From contig NZ_JACCHP010000005.1 of assembly GCF_016031625.1 (NCBI RefSeq), positions 186,001-250,000 of the forward strand: a DNA stretch of 64,000 nucleotides, in the 5' to 3' direction. The notes beneath the pieces are model-generated. The model saw only the letters and a list, made by a program, of their open reading frames with translations. It ran no database searches and was not told where the DNA came from. A program made the position numbers and the translations under genes. The stretch comes from Bradyrhizobium agreste (GTDB lineage: Bacteria; Pseudomonadota; Alphaproteobacteria; Rhizobiales; Xanthobacteraceae). Of the stretch, positions 47,414-56,156 are shown piece by piece (within the stretch, counting starts at the first letter, position 1; each line of letters starts with the position of its first letter).

Positions 47414-48652
47414 TCAGACGGGCAGCCGGAGCACCTCGCAAGGCGTGCCGGCCTCTGCCTTCGGTGCGAACGGTGCGCGCACCAGAAGTACCTGTGCCGC
47501 AGCGAGATTCGCAAGCAGAGAGGAGTCCTGATGGCTGACGGGAAGGGCGACGCGCGTGCCGTCGTCGCGCACCTCCAGCCGAGCACGCAGATAATCCTCG
47601 CGCTGGTCGTTGGCGCCGAGATCGCGACCCAGCACGGCACGCTCGCGCTGATGATGAACCGCTGAACGGCCCGTCAGGGCGCGAATCAAGGGCACCATGA
47701 ACAGGAAGGCGCACACATATGACGACACGGGATTGCCGGGCAGGCCGATCACGCGCATTGCCCCTATTCGACCGTGCATCATCGGCTTGCCCGGCCGGAT
47801 CGCGATCTTCCAGAATGCCATCGCGATGCCTTCGCCCTTGAGCGCCTGCTGGACCAGATCGTGGTCGCCGACCGACGCACCTCCGGTCGTGATCAGGATG
47901 TCGGCACCGCTCTCGCGTGCGCGGCGGATGCCTGCGGACGTCGCCTCCAGCGTATCGGCGGCAATTCCGAGGTCGATGGTCTCGGCGCCCTCGCTGCGGG
48001 CGAGCGCGTGCAGGGCATAGCCGTTGGAATAGACGATCTGACCGGGACCGGGCGCGGCGCCCGGCATTACCAGCTCGTCGCCGCTGGCGAGAATCGCGAC
48101 TTTCGGGCGGCGGATGACGGCGAGCTGCGGATGGTTCATTCCGGCGGCGAGGGCGAGATCGCGCTCGGTGAGGCGGATGCCCTTGCGCAGCAGCACGTCG
48201 CCTTCGCGGAAGTCGACGCCCGCAGGGCGGATGTGCCGGCCGCAAATGGCGGCTTCCTTGATCGTGACATGCTTGCCGTCGGCAATCGTGTCCTCCTGGA
48301 TCACGACGGCATCGGCGCCGTCGGGAACGACGCCGCCGGTGAAGATCCGCACCGCTTCGCCGGGGCCGACCCTTCCCGCGAACGGCCGGCCCGCCGCGAC
48401 CTCGCCGACGATGGTCAACCTGGAATCGATGGCCGCGTCGGCCGCGCGCACGGCATAGCCGTCCATCGCCGACATCGCCTCCGGCGGCTGCGTGCGCCGC
48501 GCCGCGACGTCGCGGGCGAGCACACGATGGTAGGCCTCGTCGAGGCCAACCATCTCTTCAGCCAGCGGCTCGGCGCCGGCCAGCACCGCGGCGAGCGCGT
48601 CAGAAACCGGCATCAGGGCCACGGGCGAACTCCTGCTGGGCGCATCAGTCAA
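47414..48652 (-). CDS. moeA: Molybdopterin molybdenumtransferase MoeA
   Basis: A 412-residue enzyme that inserts molybdenum into adenylylated molybdopterin. It shows 'Ala-Met-Asp-Gly-Tyr-Ala' near residue 63 and 'Gly-Gly-Ala-Ser-Val-Gly-Asp-His-Asp' near residue 256. 'Pro-Gly-Asn-Pro-Val-Ser' near residue 303 is the MPT-binding loop. Domain order of the gephyrin E/MoeA family is normal. In relatives it sits beside moaC (from memory); here about 7 kb of other genes separate them. Confidence 0.95.
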   Translation of the reverse strand: MTDAPSRSSPVALMPVSDALAAVLAGAEPLAEEMVGLDEAYHRVLARDVAARRTQPPEAMSAMDGYAVRAADAAIDSRLTIVGEVAAGRPFAGRVGPGEAVRIFTGGVVPDGADAVVIQEDTIADGKHVTIKEAAICGRHIRPAGVDFREGDVLLRKGIRLTERDLALAAGMNHPQLAVIRRPKVAILASGDELVMPGAAPGPGQIVYSNGYALHALARSEGAETIDLGIAADTLEATSAGIRRARESGADILITTGGASVGDHDLVQQALKGEGIAMAFWKIAIRPGKPMMHGRIGAMRVIGLPGNPVSSYVCAFLFMVPLIRALTGRSAVHHQRERAVLGRDLGANDQREDYLRARLEVRDDGTRVALPVSHQDSSLLANLAAAQVLLVRAPFAPKAEAGTPCEVLRLPV

Positions 48653-48746
48653 TGGACGGCGAGAGTTCTAGCCGAGCGGAGGCGTGAGGCAAAGCAGCGC
48701 GCAGGATGATTTGTGCCTGCGTGATCGCCGGTGAGTGGAGGGCGGC

Positions 48747-48839
48747 TCAACTCCGCCGCGGCATGATGCGGAAGGCGAGACAGACCGGCACGAGGATCGC
48801 CATGGCAAGGACGAGAACGACGAGTGCCACGGCCAACAT
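48747..48839 (-). CDS. 30-residue single-pass membrane peptide
   Basis: ATG 48839 starts a frame of Leu/Val/Ala-rich sequence (one membrane helix, about residues 2-24) ending in 'Phe-Arg-Ile-Met-Pro-Arg-Arg-Ser', positive inside. It begins three bases after the stop of the 67-residue gene. GGAGCGA in the end of that gene can serve as ribosome site. It resembles small KdpF/CydX-type helper peptides only in size and layout. Function unknown. Confidence 0.5.
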   Translation of the reverse strand: MLAVALVVLVLAMAILVPVCLAFRIMPRRS

Positions 48840-48842
48840 CGG

Positions 48843-49046
48843 TCATCGCTCCGTCGGATCGCCCGGACTGATGTCCGCGACGTCGGGCGCCTTGGGGCCC
48901 TGATCCTTATCGGGCAGCGGATCCGCCTGGGATTTCAGGTCGGCGGCCTTGCTGATCAGCTTGGCGGAGAGGTCAGAATCCGAGGTGGTTCTGGCGAATT
49001 CGAGCAGGAGAGAGGCTTGCTTGGTGAGATAGGTCTTGCCCAGCAC
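48843..49046 (-). CDS. 67-residue small cytoplasmic protein
   Basis: A GTG-initiated frame (49046) with a helical N-terminus ('Tyr-Leu-Thr-Lys-Gln-Ala-Ser-Leu-Leu-Leu-Glu-Phe-Ala'). 'Leu-Ile-Ser-Lys-Ala-Ala-Asp-Leu-Lys' follows, then an acidic, Pro-rich tail. From memory, similar short proteins with an 'Ala-Ala-Asp-Leu-Lys' motif occur widely in Bradyrhizobium. It is followed three bases later by the 30-residue membrane peptide, and a 16-bp palindrome lies 29 bases upstream. Function unknown; the start codon is uncertain. Confidence 0.55.
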   Translation of the reverse strand: MLGKTYLTKQASLLLEFARTTSDSDLSAKLISKAADLKSQADPLPDKDQGPKAPDVADISPGDPTER

Positions 49047-49074
49047 GTCGATCAGTCCAATGTAGAAGTCCCAA

Positions 49075-49090
49075 CGGACTCATGAGTCCG
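49075..49090. promoter_or_regulatory. 16-bp perfect palindrome upstream of the two tiny genes
   Basis: CGGACTCATGAGTCCG is fully self-complementary. It lies 29 bases upstream of the 67-residue gene and fits either a dimeric regulator site or a hairpin in the message leader. No repeat of it was found by eye elsewhere in the window. Confidence 0.45.
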
Positions 49091-49203
49091 ACAGGCGGTA
49101 TTCCGTTCCCGGAACTCTGTATAAAAATGCACAAAGTGATTGGGTTCCTCATCTCCAGCAAATTTAGCTCCGGGAACTGAGCACGATCCGGGCCTTCCGC
49201 GGC

Positions 49204-49827
49204 TCAGATCCCCAGTTCTTTCAATGCGTTCCCGACATCGCGCGGCGAGGTGACATGCACGGCGGTCAAGCCGCGCGCCCGCGCTCCCTCGATGTTCTCG
49301 GCGAGGTCGTCGAAGAACACGATGCGCTCGGCCGGCACGCCGATCGCCGCGACGACATGGTCGAACGCCTCGGCATCCGGTTTGCGCAGGCCGATGCTGG
49401 ACGACAAATACAGCTCGCGGAAATGGCCGAGCAGACCGGCATATTCCTTTGAGAAAAAGTCGACGTGCGGCCGATTGGTGTTGGAGAAGGCGTAAAGCGG
49501 CATCTGCTTCGCCGCGCGCGGCAGCAGCTCGGCGATATCAGGCATCTCACCGGCGAAGATCGCGTTCCAGCCTTCCAGGAACTGCGCATCCGAGATGCCG
49601 ATCCCGAGCGAGGACCGCAGCGAGGCGAAATAGTCCGCATCGCTGATCTTGCCCATCTCGTGCAGGCGGTAGGCCTCGTCACGCACATAGCGCGCGATGA
49701 TGGCCTCGGGCTGACAGCCGGCATGTCCCGCCCAGCAGGCGATCGCCTTGGAGAAGTCGATGTCGAGCACCACGCGCCCGAGGTCGAACAGCAGCGCATC
49801 CGCGCTGCCGGGAGAGAGCGATGTCAT
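49204..49827 (-). CDS. HAD-family phosphatase, YihX-like
   Basis: A 207-residue HAD hydrolase. Motif I is 'Phe-Asp-Leu-Gly-Arg-Val-Val' with nucleophile Asp15. Motif II is 'Phe-Ser-Asn-Thr-Asn' near residue 115. The motif III lysine is in 'Arg-Lys-Pro-Asp-Ala' near residue 148. Motif IV is 'Phe-Phe-Asp-Asp-Leu-Ala-Glu-Asn' near residue 172. The Asp-x-Gly form of motif I and the 'Ser-Asn-Thr-Asn-Arg' block match E. coli YihX, an alpha-glucose-1-phosphatase. Substrate is not certain. It lies 28 bases after the dehydrogenase gene on the same strand. Confidence 0.9.
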   Translation of the reverse strand: MTSLSPGSADALLFDLGRVVLDIDFSKAIACWAGHAGCQPEAIIARYVRDEAYRLHEMGKISDADYFASLRSSLGIGISDAQFLEGWNAIFAGEMPDIAELLPRAAKQMPLYAFSNTNRPHVDFFSKEYAGLLGHFRELYLSSSIGLRKPDAEAFDHVVAAIGVPAERIVFFDDLAENIEGARARGLTAVHVTSPRDVGNALKELGI

Positions 49828-49855
49828 TGCGTCCTTTTCACTTCAGTATGGCACG

Positions 49856-50989
49856 TCAGTAACGATAGGGCTCGTGGTCGAACAGCGGGAACGCGCTGAA
49901 CACGCTGGGCGCGTTGGTGGCGGTCGCCGGATGCAGGCAGGATTTGTCGATCTCGGCGAATGAGGTGGCGCCGAGCAGGCCAAGGCAGCGCAGCACCTCG
50001 TCTTCGAGCAGCTCCAACATCCGTGCGACGCCGGCTTCGCCGGCTGCCGCGAGCGCCCAGCATTGCAGCCGGCCGATGCCGACGAGGTCGGCGCCCGCCG
50101 CGATCGCCTTGACGATATCGGTGCCGCGACAGAAGCCGCCGTCGACCATGATCCTGGCGCGGCCCTTCACGGCCTCGACGATCTCCGGCAGCACGTGCAT
50201 GGCGCCACGGCCGTGGTCGAGCTGGCGTCCGCCATGGTTGGAGACGTAGATCCACTCGACGCCGTGATCGAGCGCGATCTGCGCATCCTCGGCCGTGGCG
50301 ATGCCCTTGAGGATCAGCGGAATTTTGAACTTGTCCTTGATCATCTTCACGGTCCGCCACTCCAGGCCCTTCTGGAAATCGCCGCCCGTGGCGCGCAGGC
50401 GGCTCTCGCGAACGTAGCGCTTGGCGATGTCACGTTCGCGACGGCTGTAATGGGCGGTATCGACGGTCAGGCAGAAGGCGGCATAAGCGTTCCTCTCGGC
50501 CCGACTGACGACGTCGGCAACGAAGGCATCGTCGCCGCGGACATAGAGCTGATAGAGACGCAGTGCATCGGGGGCGGCCTCGGCGGTCTTCTCGAGGCCG
50601 GGCTCGGACACCGAGCTCAGCATGTGCGCCGCGCCGAACCTGCCTGCAGCGCGCGCGACGCTCGCCGCGCCATCCGGATCGAAGATCTCGAGTGCGCCGA
50701 CGGGAGCCAGCACCACCGGCAGACGCAGCTTGCGGCCGAACTGCTCGACACTGCCATCGACCCTGCGCACGTCGCGCAGCACGCGCGGGCGGAAGGCGAT
50801 CTCGTCGAGCGCCATGCGGTTGCGCCGCATCGTGGTCTCGGTCTCGGCGGCGCCGACGATGTAGTCCCACGCGTTCTGGTTGAGGTTGGCGCGCGCCTTC
50901 CGGATGAACTCGTGCAGGTTCTGGAACGGCTCGTCGCTGGCACCGAGCTCGACGTTCCGTTCCGGCCGGATGCGGGGCGCTTCATTCAT
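49856..50989 (-). CDS. FMN-dependent alpha-hydroxy-acid dehydrogenase
   Basis: A 377-residue TIM-barrel flavoprotein of the lactate/glycolate/mandelate oxidase family. The catalytic His is in 'Ser-Asn-His-Gly-Gly-Arg-Gln' near residue 271. The FMN phosphate site is 'Asp-Gly-Gly-Phe-Cys-Arg-Gly-Thr-Asp' near residue 300 and 'Val-Gly-Ile-Gly-Arg' follows. A conserved 'Pro-Val-Gly' stretch lies near residue 99. I use ATG 50989, just after GGAGGACAAC; the frame is open to 51025. It oxidises a 2-hydroxy acid, probably feeding the respiratory chain. Exact substrate unknown. Confidence 0.92.
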   Translation of the reverse strand: MNEAPRIRPERNVELGASDEPFQNLHEFIRKARANLNQNAWDYIVGAAETETTMRRNRMALDEIAFRPRVLRDVRRVDGSVEQFGRKLRLPVVLAPVGALEIFDPDGAASVARAAGRFGAAHMLSSVSEPGLEKTAEAAPDALRLYQLYVRGDDAFVADVVSRAERNAYAAFCLTVDTAHYSRRERDIAKRYVRESRLRATGGDFQKGLEWRTVKMIKDKFKIPLILKGIATAEDAQIALDHGVEWIYVSNHGGRQLDHGRGAMHVLPEIVEAVKGRARIMVDGGFCRGTDIVKAIAAGADLVGIGRLQCWALAAAGEAGVARMLELLEDEVLRCLGLLGATSFAEIDKSCLHPATATNAPSVFSAFPLFDHEPYRY

Positions 50990-51295
50990 TGTTGTCCTCC
51001 CGAGAATTTGAAGTCTTGTCGCCATCGCCTATCGCGTCCGGCCCTCCAAAACCATCCTAAAATCGCATAGCTGCGAAGCGTGGCCGGCCCGACCGGTGTG
51101 GTGTTGCTTCGAAACAGTTTCGGAACGTTGCCAAAAGTTTAGGTCAAGGCGAAGGGATTTCTTCGGCCTCCCCGGCGGCGGTGGCATCCCGGCCTTGAAG
51201 AAAACAGAATGGTATTGTGAGAGATGGGCTGGATCGCCATTTGCATGGCGCCTCCCAGCCTCAAGAGAACCGCCAAGCAAAAGGCACCCTCATCC
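50990..51295. other. Divergent gap between the hydroxy-acid dehydrogenase and ctpA
   Basis: 306 bases between two genes that start away from each other, so both promoters must be here. I saw no long repeat or RNA gene. In-frame starts for ctpA at 51224 and 51245 lie in it but would add residues that spoil the signal peptide. Confidence 0.4.
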
Positions 51296-52633
51296 ATGCG
51301 GAAAACCCTGCTGTTCCCCTTGGGCGCGCTCACCGGAGCGTGTCTGACCCTTCTGGTAGCCAGCCCGCAGGGCGGCGTATGGGCGGCGCGGGCGGCAGTG
51401 AGCGCGGATGATGCTTATTCCCAGCTCAATCTGTTCGGCGCGGTGTTCGAGCGGGTCAAGGCCAGCTATGTCGAGAAGCCCGACAATGCCAAGCTGATCG
51501 AGGGGGCGATCACCGGCATGGTGACCTCGCTCGACCCGCATTCGCGCTACATGAACGCCAAGGCCTGGACCGAGATGCAGGAGACCACCTCCGGCGAGTT
51601 CGGCGGGCTCGGCATCGAGGTCACGATGGAAGATGGCCTCGTCAAGGTCGTCTCGCCGATCGACGACACGCCCGCTTCGAAAGCCGGCATCATGTCCGGC
51701 GACCTCATCAGCAAGATCGACGGCGAGGCCGTACAGGGCATGACGCTCGAGCAGGCGGTCAACAAGATGAAGGGACCGGTCGACACCAAGACCAAGCTGA
51801 CCATCATCCGCAAGGGCGCGGATGCGCCGCTCGACGTTGCGATCACGCGCGAGATCATTCATGTGCGCCCGGTGCGCTTTCACGTCGAGAACGGCGACAT
51901 CGGCTATATCCGCGTCACATCGTTCAACGAACAGACCACCGACGGCCTGAAGAAGGCGATCGCCTCCGTCTCCAAGCAGGTCCCGCCGGAGAAGCTCGCC
52001 GGCTACGTGGTTGATCTGCGCAACAATCCGGGCGGCCTGCTCGACCAGGCCGTCTCGGTGTCGAGCGCCTTCCTGCAGCGCGGAGAGGTGGTTTCGACCC
52101 GCGGCCGCAGTCCGGAAGAAACCCAGCGCTTCACCGCCCATGGCGGCGACCTCACCAAGGGCAAGCCGATCGTGGTGCTGATCAACGGCGGCTCGGCCTC
52201 GGCCTCGGAGATCGTTGCCGGCGCGCTGCACGACCACAAGCGCGCGACGCTGATCGGCACGCGATCGTTCGGCAAGGGCTCGGTTCAGACCATCATTCCG
52301 CTCGGCTCCGGCAATGGCGCGCTGGCGCTGACCACGGCGCGCTACTACACGCCGTCGGGCCGCTCGATCCAGGCCCAGGGCATCGCGCCCGATATCGAGA
52401 TCCTCCAGGACGTGCCACCGGAGCTGAAGGGCCGGATGGACACCATGGCGGAATCCCAGATGCGCGGCCATCTGTCGGCCGGCGAGGGCGGCGAGCAGAC
52501 CGGATCGCAATCCTACGTCCCGCCGGAAGAGAAGGACGACAAGGCCCTGCACGCGGCCTACGACTTCCTCCACGGCGTCACCGCGAATGCCGTCGCCGCC
52601 AAGCGCGCGACGAAGGCTGCAGTGCCGAACTAG
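51296..52633 (+). CDS. ctpA: Carboxyl-terminal processing protease (S41 family)
   Basis: A 445-residue periplasmic serine protease. It has an N-terminal signal segment, a PDZ domain (about residues 95-180) and the S41 core. The catalytic Ser is residue 302, the middle serine of 'Ser-Ala-Ser-Ala-Ser-Glu-Ile', and the general-base Lys is residue 327 in 'Ser-Phe-Gly-Lys-Gly-Ser'. The family trims C-termini of secreted proteins and affects cell-wall hydrolases and outer-membrane function. I start at 51296, where the Arg-Lys plus hydrophobic segment begins. Followed by a strong terminator. Confidence 0.94.
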   Translation: MRKTLLFPLGALTGACLTLLVASPQGGVWAARAAVSADDAYSQLNLFGAVFERVKASYVEKPDNAKLIEGAITGMVTSLDPHSRYMNAKAWTEMQETTSGEFGGLGIEVTMEDGLVKVVSPIDDTPASKAGIMSGDLISKIDGEAVQGMTLEQAVNKMKGPVDTKTKLTIIRKGADAPLDVAITREIIHVRPVRFHVENGDIGYIRVTSFNEQTTDGLKKAIASVSKQVPPEKLAGYVVDLRNNPGGLLDQAVSVSSAFLQRGEVVSTRGRSPEETQRFTAHGGDLTKGKPIVVLINGGSASASEIVAGALHDHKRATLIGTRSFGKGSVQTIIPLGSGNGALALTTARYYTPSGRSIQAQGIAPDIEILQDVPPELKGRMDTMAESQMRGHLSAGEGGEQTGSQSYVPPEEKDDKALHAAYDFLHGVTANAVAAKRATKAAVPN

Positions 52634-52658
52634 ATCTTACTAGCTCCAGATGATGGAT

Positions 52659-52698
52659 CGCCCGGGAACGGATGACCGTTTCCGGGCGATTTCGTTTG
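52659..52698 (+). terminator. Strong hairpin terminator after ctpA
   Basis: A 13-bp stem (52659-52671 with 52676-52688, one G-T pair) with loop ATGA is followed by ATTTCGTTT. It starts 25 bases after the ctpA stop and also lies beyond the convergent GGDEF-EAL gene end, so it may serve both. Confidence 0.85.
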
Positions 52699-52716
52699 CA
52701 GCGCCGCTTCGAAGAG

Positions 52717-55449
52717 CTAACCGACCTCGCGGCGGCGGCTCTCGCTGCCTTCGCGCCGGCCGCGCCGGCCGCGGTGCAGCGCGAACAGCTCCAGCATCTT
52801 GTCGGCGGGCTTGGCGGCGCTGAACAGATAGCCCTGCATCTCGGAGCAGCCGAGCGTGCGCAGCAGGCGCTGCTGCTCCTCGGTCTCGACGCCCTCGGCC
52901 GTCGTGGTCATGCGGCGGGCGGCGGCCAGGTTGACGACGGCCTGAACGATGCTGGCCGAGCCGTCGGGGCGGGCGATGTCCTCGACGAAGCAGCGGTCGA
53001 TCTTGATCTTGTCGAACGGGAAACGGTGCAGATAGCTCAGGGACGAGTAGCCGGTGCCGAAATCGTCGAGCGCGATGCGCACGCCGATGGCACGGAGCTG
53101 GTGCAGGATCGCGAGCGCGGCATCGTCGTCGCGGATCAGGACCGCCTCGGTGATCTCGAGCTCGAGCCGGCTCGCCGGCAGGTTCGACGCGGCGAGCGCC
53201 GCCATGATCTTCAGTGCCAGCGTGCCGCTCTTGAACTGCACCGGCGAGACGTTGACGGCGAGGCGGATGTCGTCGGGCCAGCTTGCCGCGTCCCGGCACG
53301 CGGTCGCCAGCACCCATTCGCCGATCTCGTTGATCAGGCCGGTGTCTTCGGCGATCGGGATGAAGTCGGCCGGCGAGACCCAGCCGCGCTCGGGATGGCG
53401 CCAGCGCACCAAAGCCTCGCAGCCGGTGATGCGGTCGTCCTTCAGGCCGAGGCAGGGCTGGTAATAGACCTCGAGCCCGCCTTCGCGACCTCCTTGCGCG
53501 ATGGCGTGGCGCAGGTCGCCCTCGAGCTGGCGGCGTTCGCGGACCTTGGCGTCCATGTCCGGCTCGAAGAAGCGGTAGGTGCGGCGTCCGGCGGACTTGG
53601 CCGCGTACATTGCCATGTCCGCGTTCTTCAGGATCTGGTCCAGCGCCGTGCCGTGCTCCGGCGCGAGCGCAATACCGATGCTGGCGTCGCTGGTGAGATG
53701 GTGGCCCATGCAGTCGAACGGCGTGCGGATGGTTTCGAAGATGCGCCCGACGAGCTCGTTGACCTGATCGAGCGACGTCACCGCGCCCTGCACGATGGCG
53801 AATTCGTCGCCGCCGAGGCGCGCCACGAAGTCTCCCGGGCCCGCACAGCGGCGGAGGTTGGTCGCGATCGATTTCAACAGCTCGTCGCCGACGAGATGGC
53901 CGAGCGCGTCGTTGACGCCCTTGAACTCGTCGATGTCGATGTAATGCACCGCGATCTGCTCGCCGTCGCGGGCCGCGGCCAGCTCCTGCCGCAGATGCTC
54001 GTGGAACATGGCGCGGTTGGGCAGGTCCGTCAGCGCGTCATAGTGGGCGAGGTGGGTGATGCGCTCCTCGATGCGCCGGCGCTCGGTGATGTCCTCGTGG
54101 GTCGCCACCCAGCCGCCATCCGCGAGCGGTTCGTTGAGGATGTGGATTGAGCGGCCGTCGGCGGTTTCGACCACCATGGAGTTGCGGACATGAATGTCGC
54201 GCAGCACGCGTTCGACATATTGATCGACGTCGCCGGTGAACGAGCCGGTCGTCTTGCGATGAGCGACGATGTCGCGGAAGCTGCAGCCCGGCGTCACCAC
54301 AGCGGCCGACAGACCGTACATGTCGATATAGCGCTGATTGCACACCACGAGCCGCCGGTCCGCGTCGAACAGCAGCAAACCCTGGGTCATGTTGTTGACG
54401 GCGCGGTCGAGCCGCTGCTTCTCCAGCGTCAGCCGTTCGCGCGAAAGGCGGTGCTGCTCCAGCAGCTTGCGCACGACCGCAATCAGCACGCCTGCGATCG
54501 CGAGCGCGGAAGAGGCTGCGATCGAGATCAGGATGCCGATCTGCTCGCGCCAGTCCGCCAGGGCCGCCGCGCGCGTCGTGGTGGCCATCACCAGGATCGG
54601 GAAGTGGGGCAGGGCGCGGGAGGAGATCAGCCGGTCCTCACCGTCGATGGGGCTGTTGAAGCGGCCGGCGAAATGATCGAGCCCGAACACCCTCTGATGC
54701 ACCAACGGACCGGTCTTGAAATTTCGTCCCATCAATTCGCCGGAATGCGGATAGCGGGCGAGCAGTGTTCCGTCGCGATGCAGCATCGAGATCGTCGCGC
54801 CTTCGCCGAGCACCACGGAGGCGAAGAACTTCTCGAAGTTGGCGGGCTCGATTCCGCGTCCGACCACACCGAGGAACTCGCCGCGTGGCCCGACGACCCT
54901 CCGGGCCACCAGAATGGTCCATGCACCGGAGATGCGGCTGTGCAGCGGCTCGATCAGGACGTCAGGCGCTTTGGGATCGTACTTGAAGGTGCGGAAGTAG
55001 GCACGATCGGCGACGTTCACCTTGGGAGCCGGCCATGCCGTCGACGAATTGATCAGATTGCCTTCGGCATCGATGATGTTGACGCCGCCCATATAGGGCA
55101 GCGCCTCGATCTTCGACCGCAGCATCCGGTGCACGTCCTCGCCCGCGAGGCGCTTGCGATAGTCCTCTCCGGTCGCAATTCCGGTGCTGCGGACGTGGTC
55201 GACAATATCCTTCTGGATGACGGCGAAATCCTGCAATTGCTGGTCGAAATGATGGGCGAGCAGCAGCACGGTGTTCTCCAGCTCGCGGCCCGAATTGCGC
55301 AGCGCCCGCTCCCGGAAGTTCTGCGCCATCAGGACCGAGCCTACGGCGATGGCCGCGATCAGCAGTGTGCCGCCCACCACCAGCCAGCGGATCGGTCCGC
55401 TGCGCACGAAGACCTGGTCAAAGAGACGACTGCCGAATTTCATCTTCAT
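52717..55449 (-). CDS. Membrane Cache-PAS-GGDEF-EAL cyclic-di-GMP enzyme
   Basis: A 910-residue sensor. Two membrane segments (about 20-42 and 300-322) flank a periplasmic dCache-type domain. A PAS domain follows (about 355-465). The GGDEF domain reads 'Leu-Gly-Gly-Asp-Glu-Phe' and is intact. The allosteric Arg-x-x-Asp site five residues before it reads Gly-Pro-Gly-Asp, so product inhibition is probably lost. The EAL domain has 'Cys-Glu-Ala-Leu-Val-Arg', 'Glu-Ile-Thr-Glu' and 'Asp-Asp-Phe-Gly-Thr-Gly-Tyr-Ser-Ser', all usual for an active phosphodiesterase. Both activities are possible. ATG 55449 is preferred to TTG 55482. Confidence 0.93.
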   Translation of the reverse strand: MKMKFGSRLFDQVFVRSGPIRWLVVGGTLLIAAIAVGSVLMAQNFRERALRNSGRELENTVLLLAHHFDQQLQDFAVIQKDIVDHVRSTGIATGEDYRKRLAGEDVHRMLRSKIEALPYMGGVNIIDAEGNLINSSTAWPAPKVNVADRAYFRTFKYDPKAPDVLIEPLHSRISGAWTILVARRVVGPRGEFLGVVGRGIEPANFEKFFASVVLGEGATISMLHRDGTLLARYPHSGELMGRNFKTGPLVHQRVFGLDHFAGRFNSPIDGEDRLISSRALPHFPILVMATTTRAAALADWREQIGILISIAASSALAIAGVLIAVVRKLLEQHRLSRERLTLEKQRLDRAVNNMTQGLLLFDADRRLVVCNQRYIDMYGLSAAVVTPGCSFRDIVAHRKTTGSFTGDVDQYVERVLRDIHVRNSMVVETADGRSIHILNEPLADGGWVATHEDITERRRIEERITHLAHYDALTDLPNRAMFHEHLRQELAAARDGEQIAVHYIDIDEFKGVNDALGHLVGDELLKSIATNLRRCAGPGDFVARLGGDEFAIVQGAVTSLDQVNELVGRIFETIRTPFDCMGHHLTSDASIGIALAPEHGTALDQILKNADMAMYAAKSAGRRTYRFFEPDMDAKVRERRQLEGDLRHAIAQGGREGGLEVYYQPCLGLKDDRITGCEALVRWRHPERGWVSPADFIPIAEDTGLINEIGEWVLATACRDAASWPDDIRLAVNVSPVQFKSGTLALKIMAALAASNLPASRLELEITEAVLIRDDDAALAILHQLRAIGVRIALDDFGTGYSSLSYLHRFPFDKIKIDRCFVEDIARPDGSASIVQAVVNLAAARRMTTTAEGVETEEQQRLLRTLGCSEMQGYLFSAAKPADKMLELFALHRGRRGRREGSESRRREVG

Positions 55450-55624
55450 GCTGGATCGTTGCCGCGCACACGTCAGGATCAATTCATGAGCCTGAGAACA
55501 TCCGTTGGTTTACGGCGACGATGTGGAGGTAAAGTTAGGAAGCGCGGTTAACGAGACGTGAATGCTCGCGCGCAAAAGCGATCCATGCGTGCGGCGCGAA
55601 GTGGGGTGCTAACGCAGGCCCGCC

Positions 55625-56155
55625 TCAGGCGCGGTAATGGCCGGATTTTCCGCCGAGCTTTTCGACGAGATGGATGCCCTCGATGCGCACGCCGCGCTCG
55701 ACTGCCTTGATCATGTCGTAGATGGTGAGGCAGGCGACCGACACCGCCGTGAGCGCCTCCATCTCGACGCCGGTCGGTCCCGTTACCTTCACGCTGGCCC
55801 GTACCACGCAGCCCGGCAGCTTGGCGTCAGGCAGGATATCGACAATGACCTTCGACAGCGCGAGCGGATGACAGAGCGGGATCAGCTCCGAGGTGCGCTT
55901 GGCGGCCATGATGCCGGCGATGCGCGCGGTGCCGAGCACGTCGCCTTTCTTGGCGTTGCCGGACACGATCAAATCGAGCGTCGTCTTGGTCATGACGACA
56001 CGTCCCTCGGCGACCGCCAGCCGCTCCGTCGCGGGCTTGTCCGAGACGTCGACCATCCGCGCCTCGCCGGAGGCGCCGATATGGGTGAGGGCGGGGCCGG
56101 GGCCGGCCTCGGCCTGCTTCGCCCTGGCTGGCCTCTTCGCTGGCTGGCGTGCCAT
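55625..56155 (-). CDS. moaC: Cyclic pyranopterin monophosphate synthase MoaC
   Basis: A 176-residue enzyme of molybdopterin synthesis. The first roughly 20 residues are a Lys/Ala-rich extension. The core has 'Met-Val-Asp-Val-Ser-Asp-Lys', 'Pro-Leu-Cys-His-Pro-Leu', '[10 protein letters not shown]' and 'Tyr-Asp-Met-Ile-Lys-Ala-Val', with the catalytic lysine in the last block. It starts one base after the trpC stop and should be co-transcribed with trpC and trpD. Confidence 0.97.
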   Translation of the reverse strand: MARQPAKRPARAKQAEAGPGPALTHIGASGEARMVDVSDKPATERLAVAEGRVVMTKTTLDLIVSGNAKKGDVLGTARIAGIMAAKRTSELIPLCHPLALSKVIVDILPDAKLPGCVVRASVKVTGPTGVEMEALTAVSVACLTIYDMIKAVERGVRIEGIHLVEKLGGKSGHYRA

Positions 56156-56156
56156 G

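Noticed and set aside
49095..49150. EcfG-type (GGAAC..GTT) stress promoter near the tiny genes
   Set aside because: GGAAC boxes occur on both strands, but none has a GTT at 16-17 bases, so the spacing fails.
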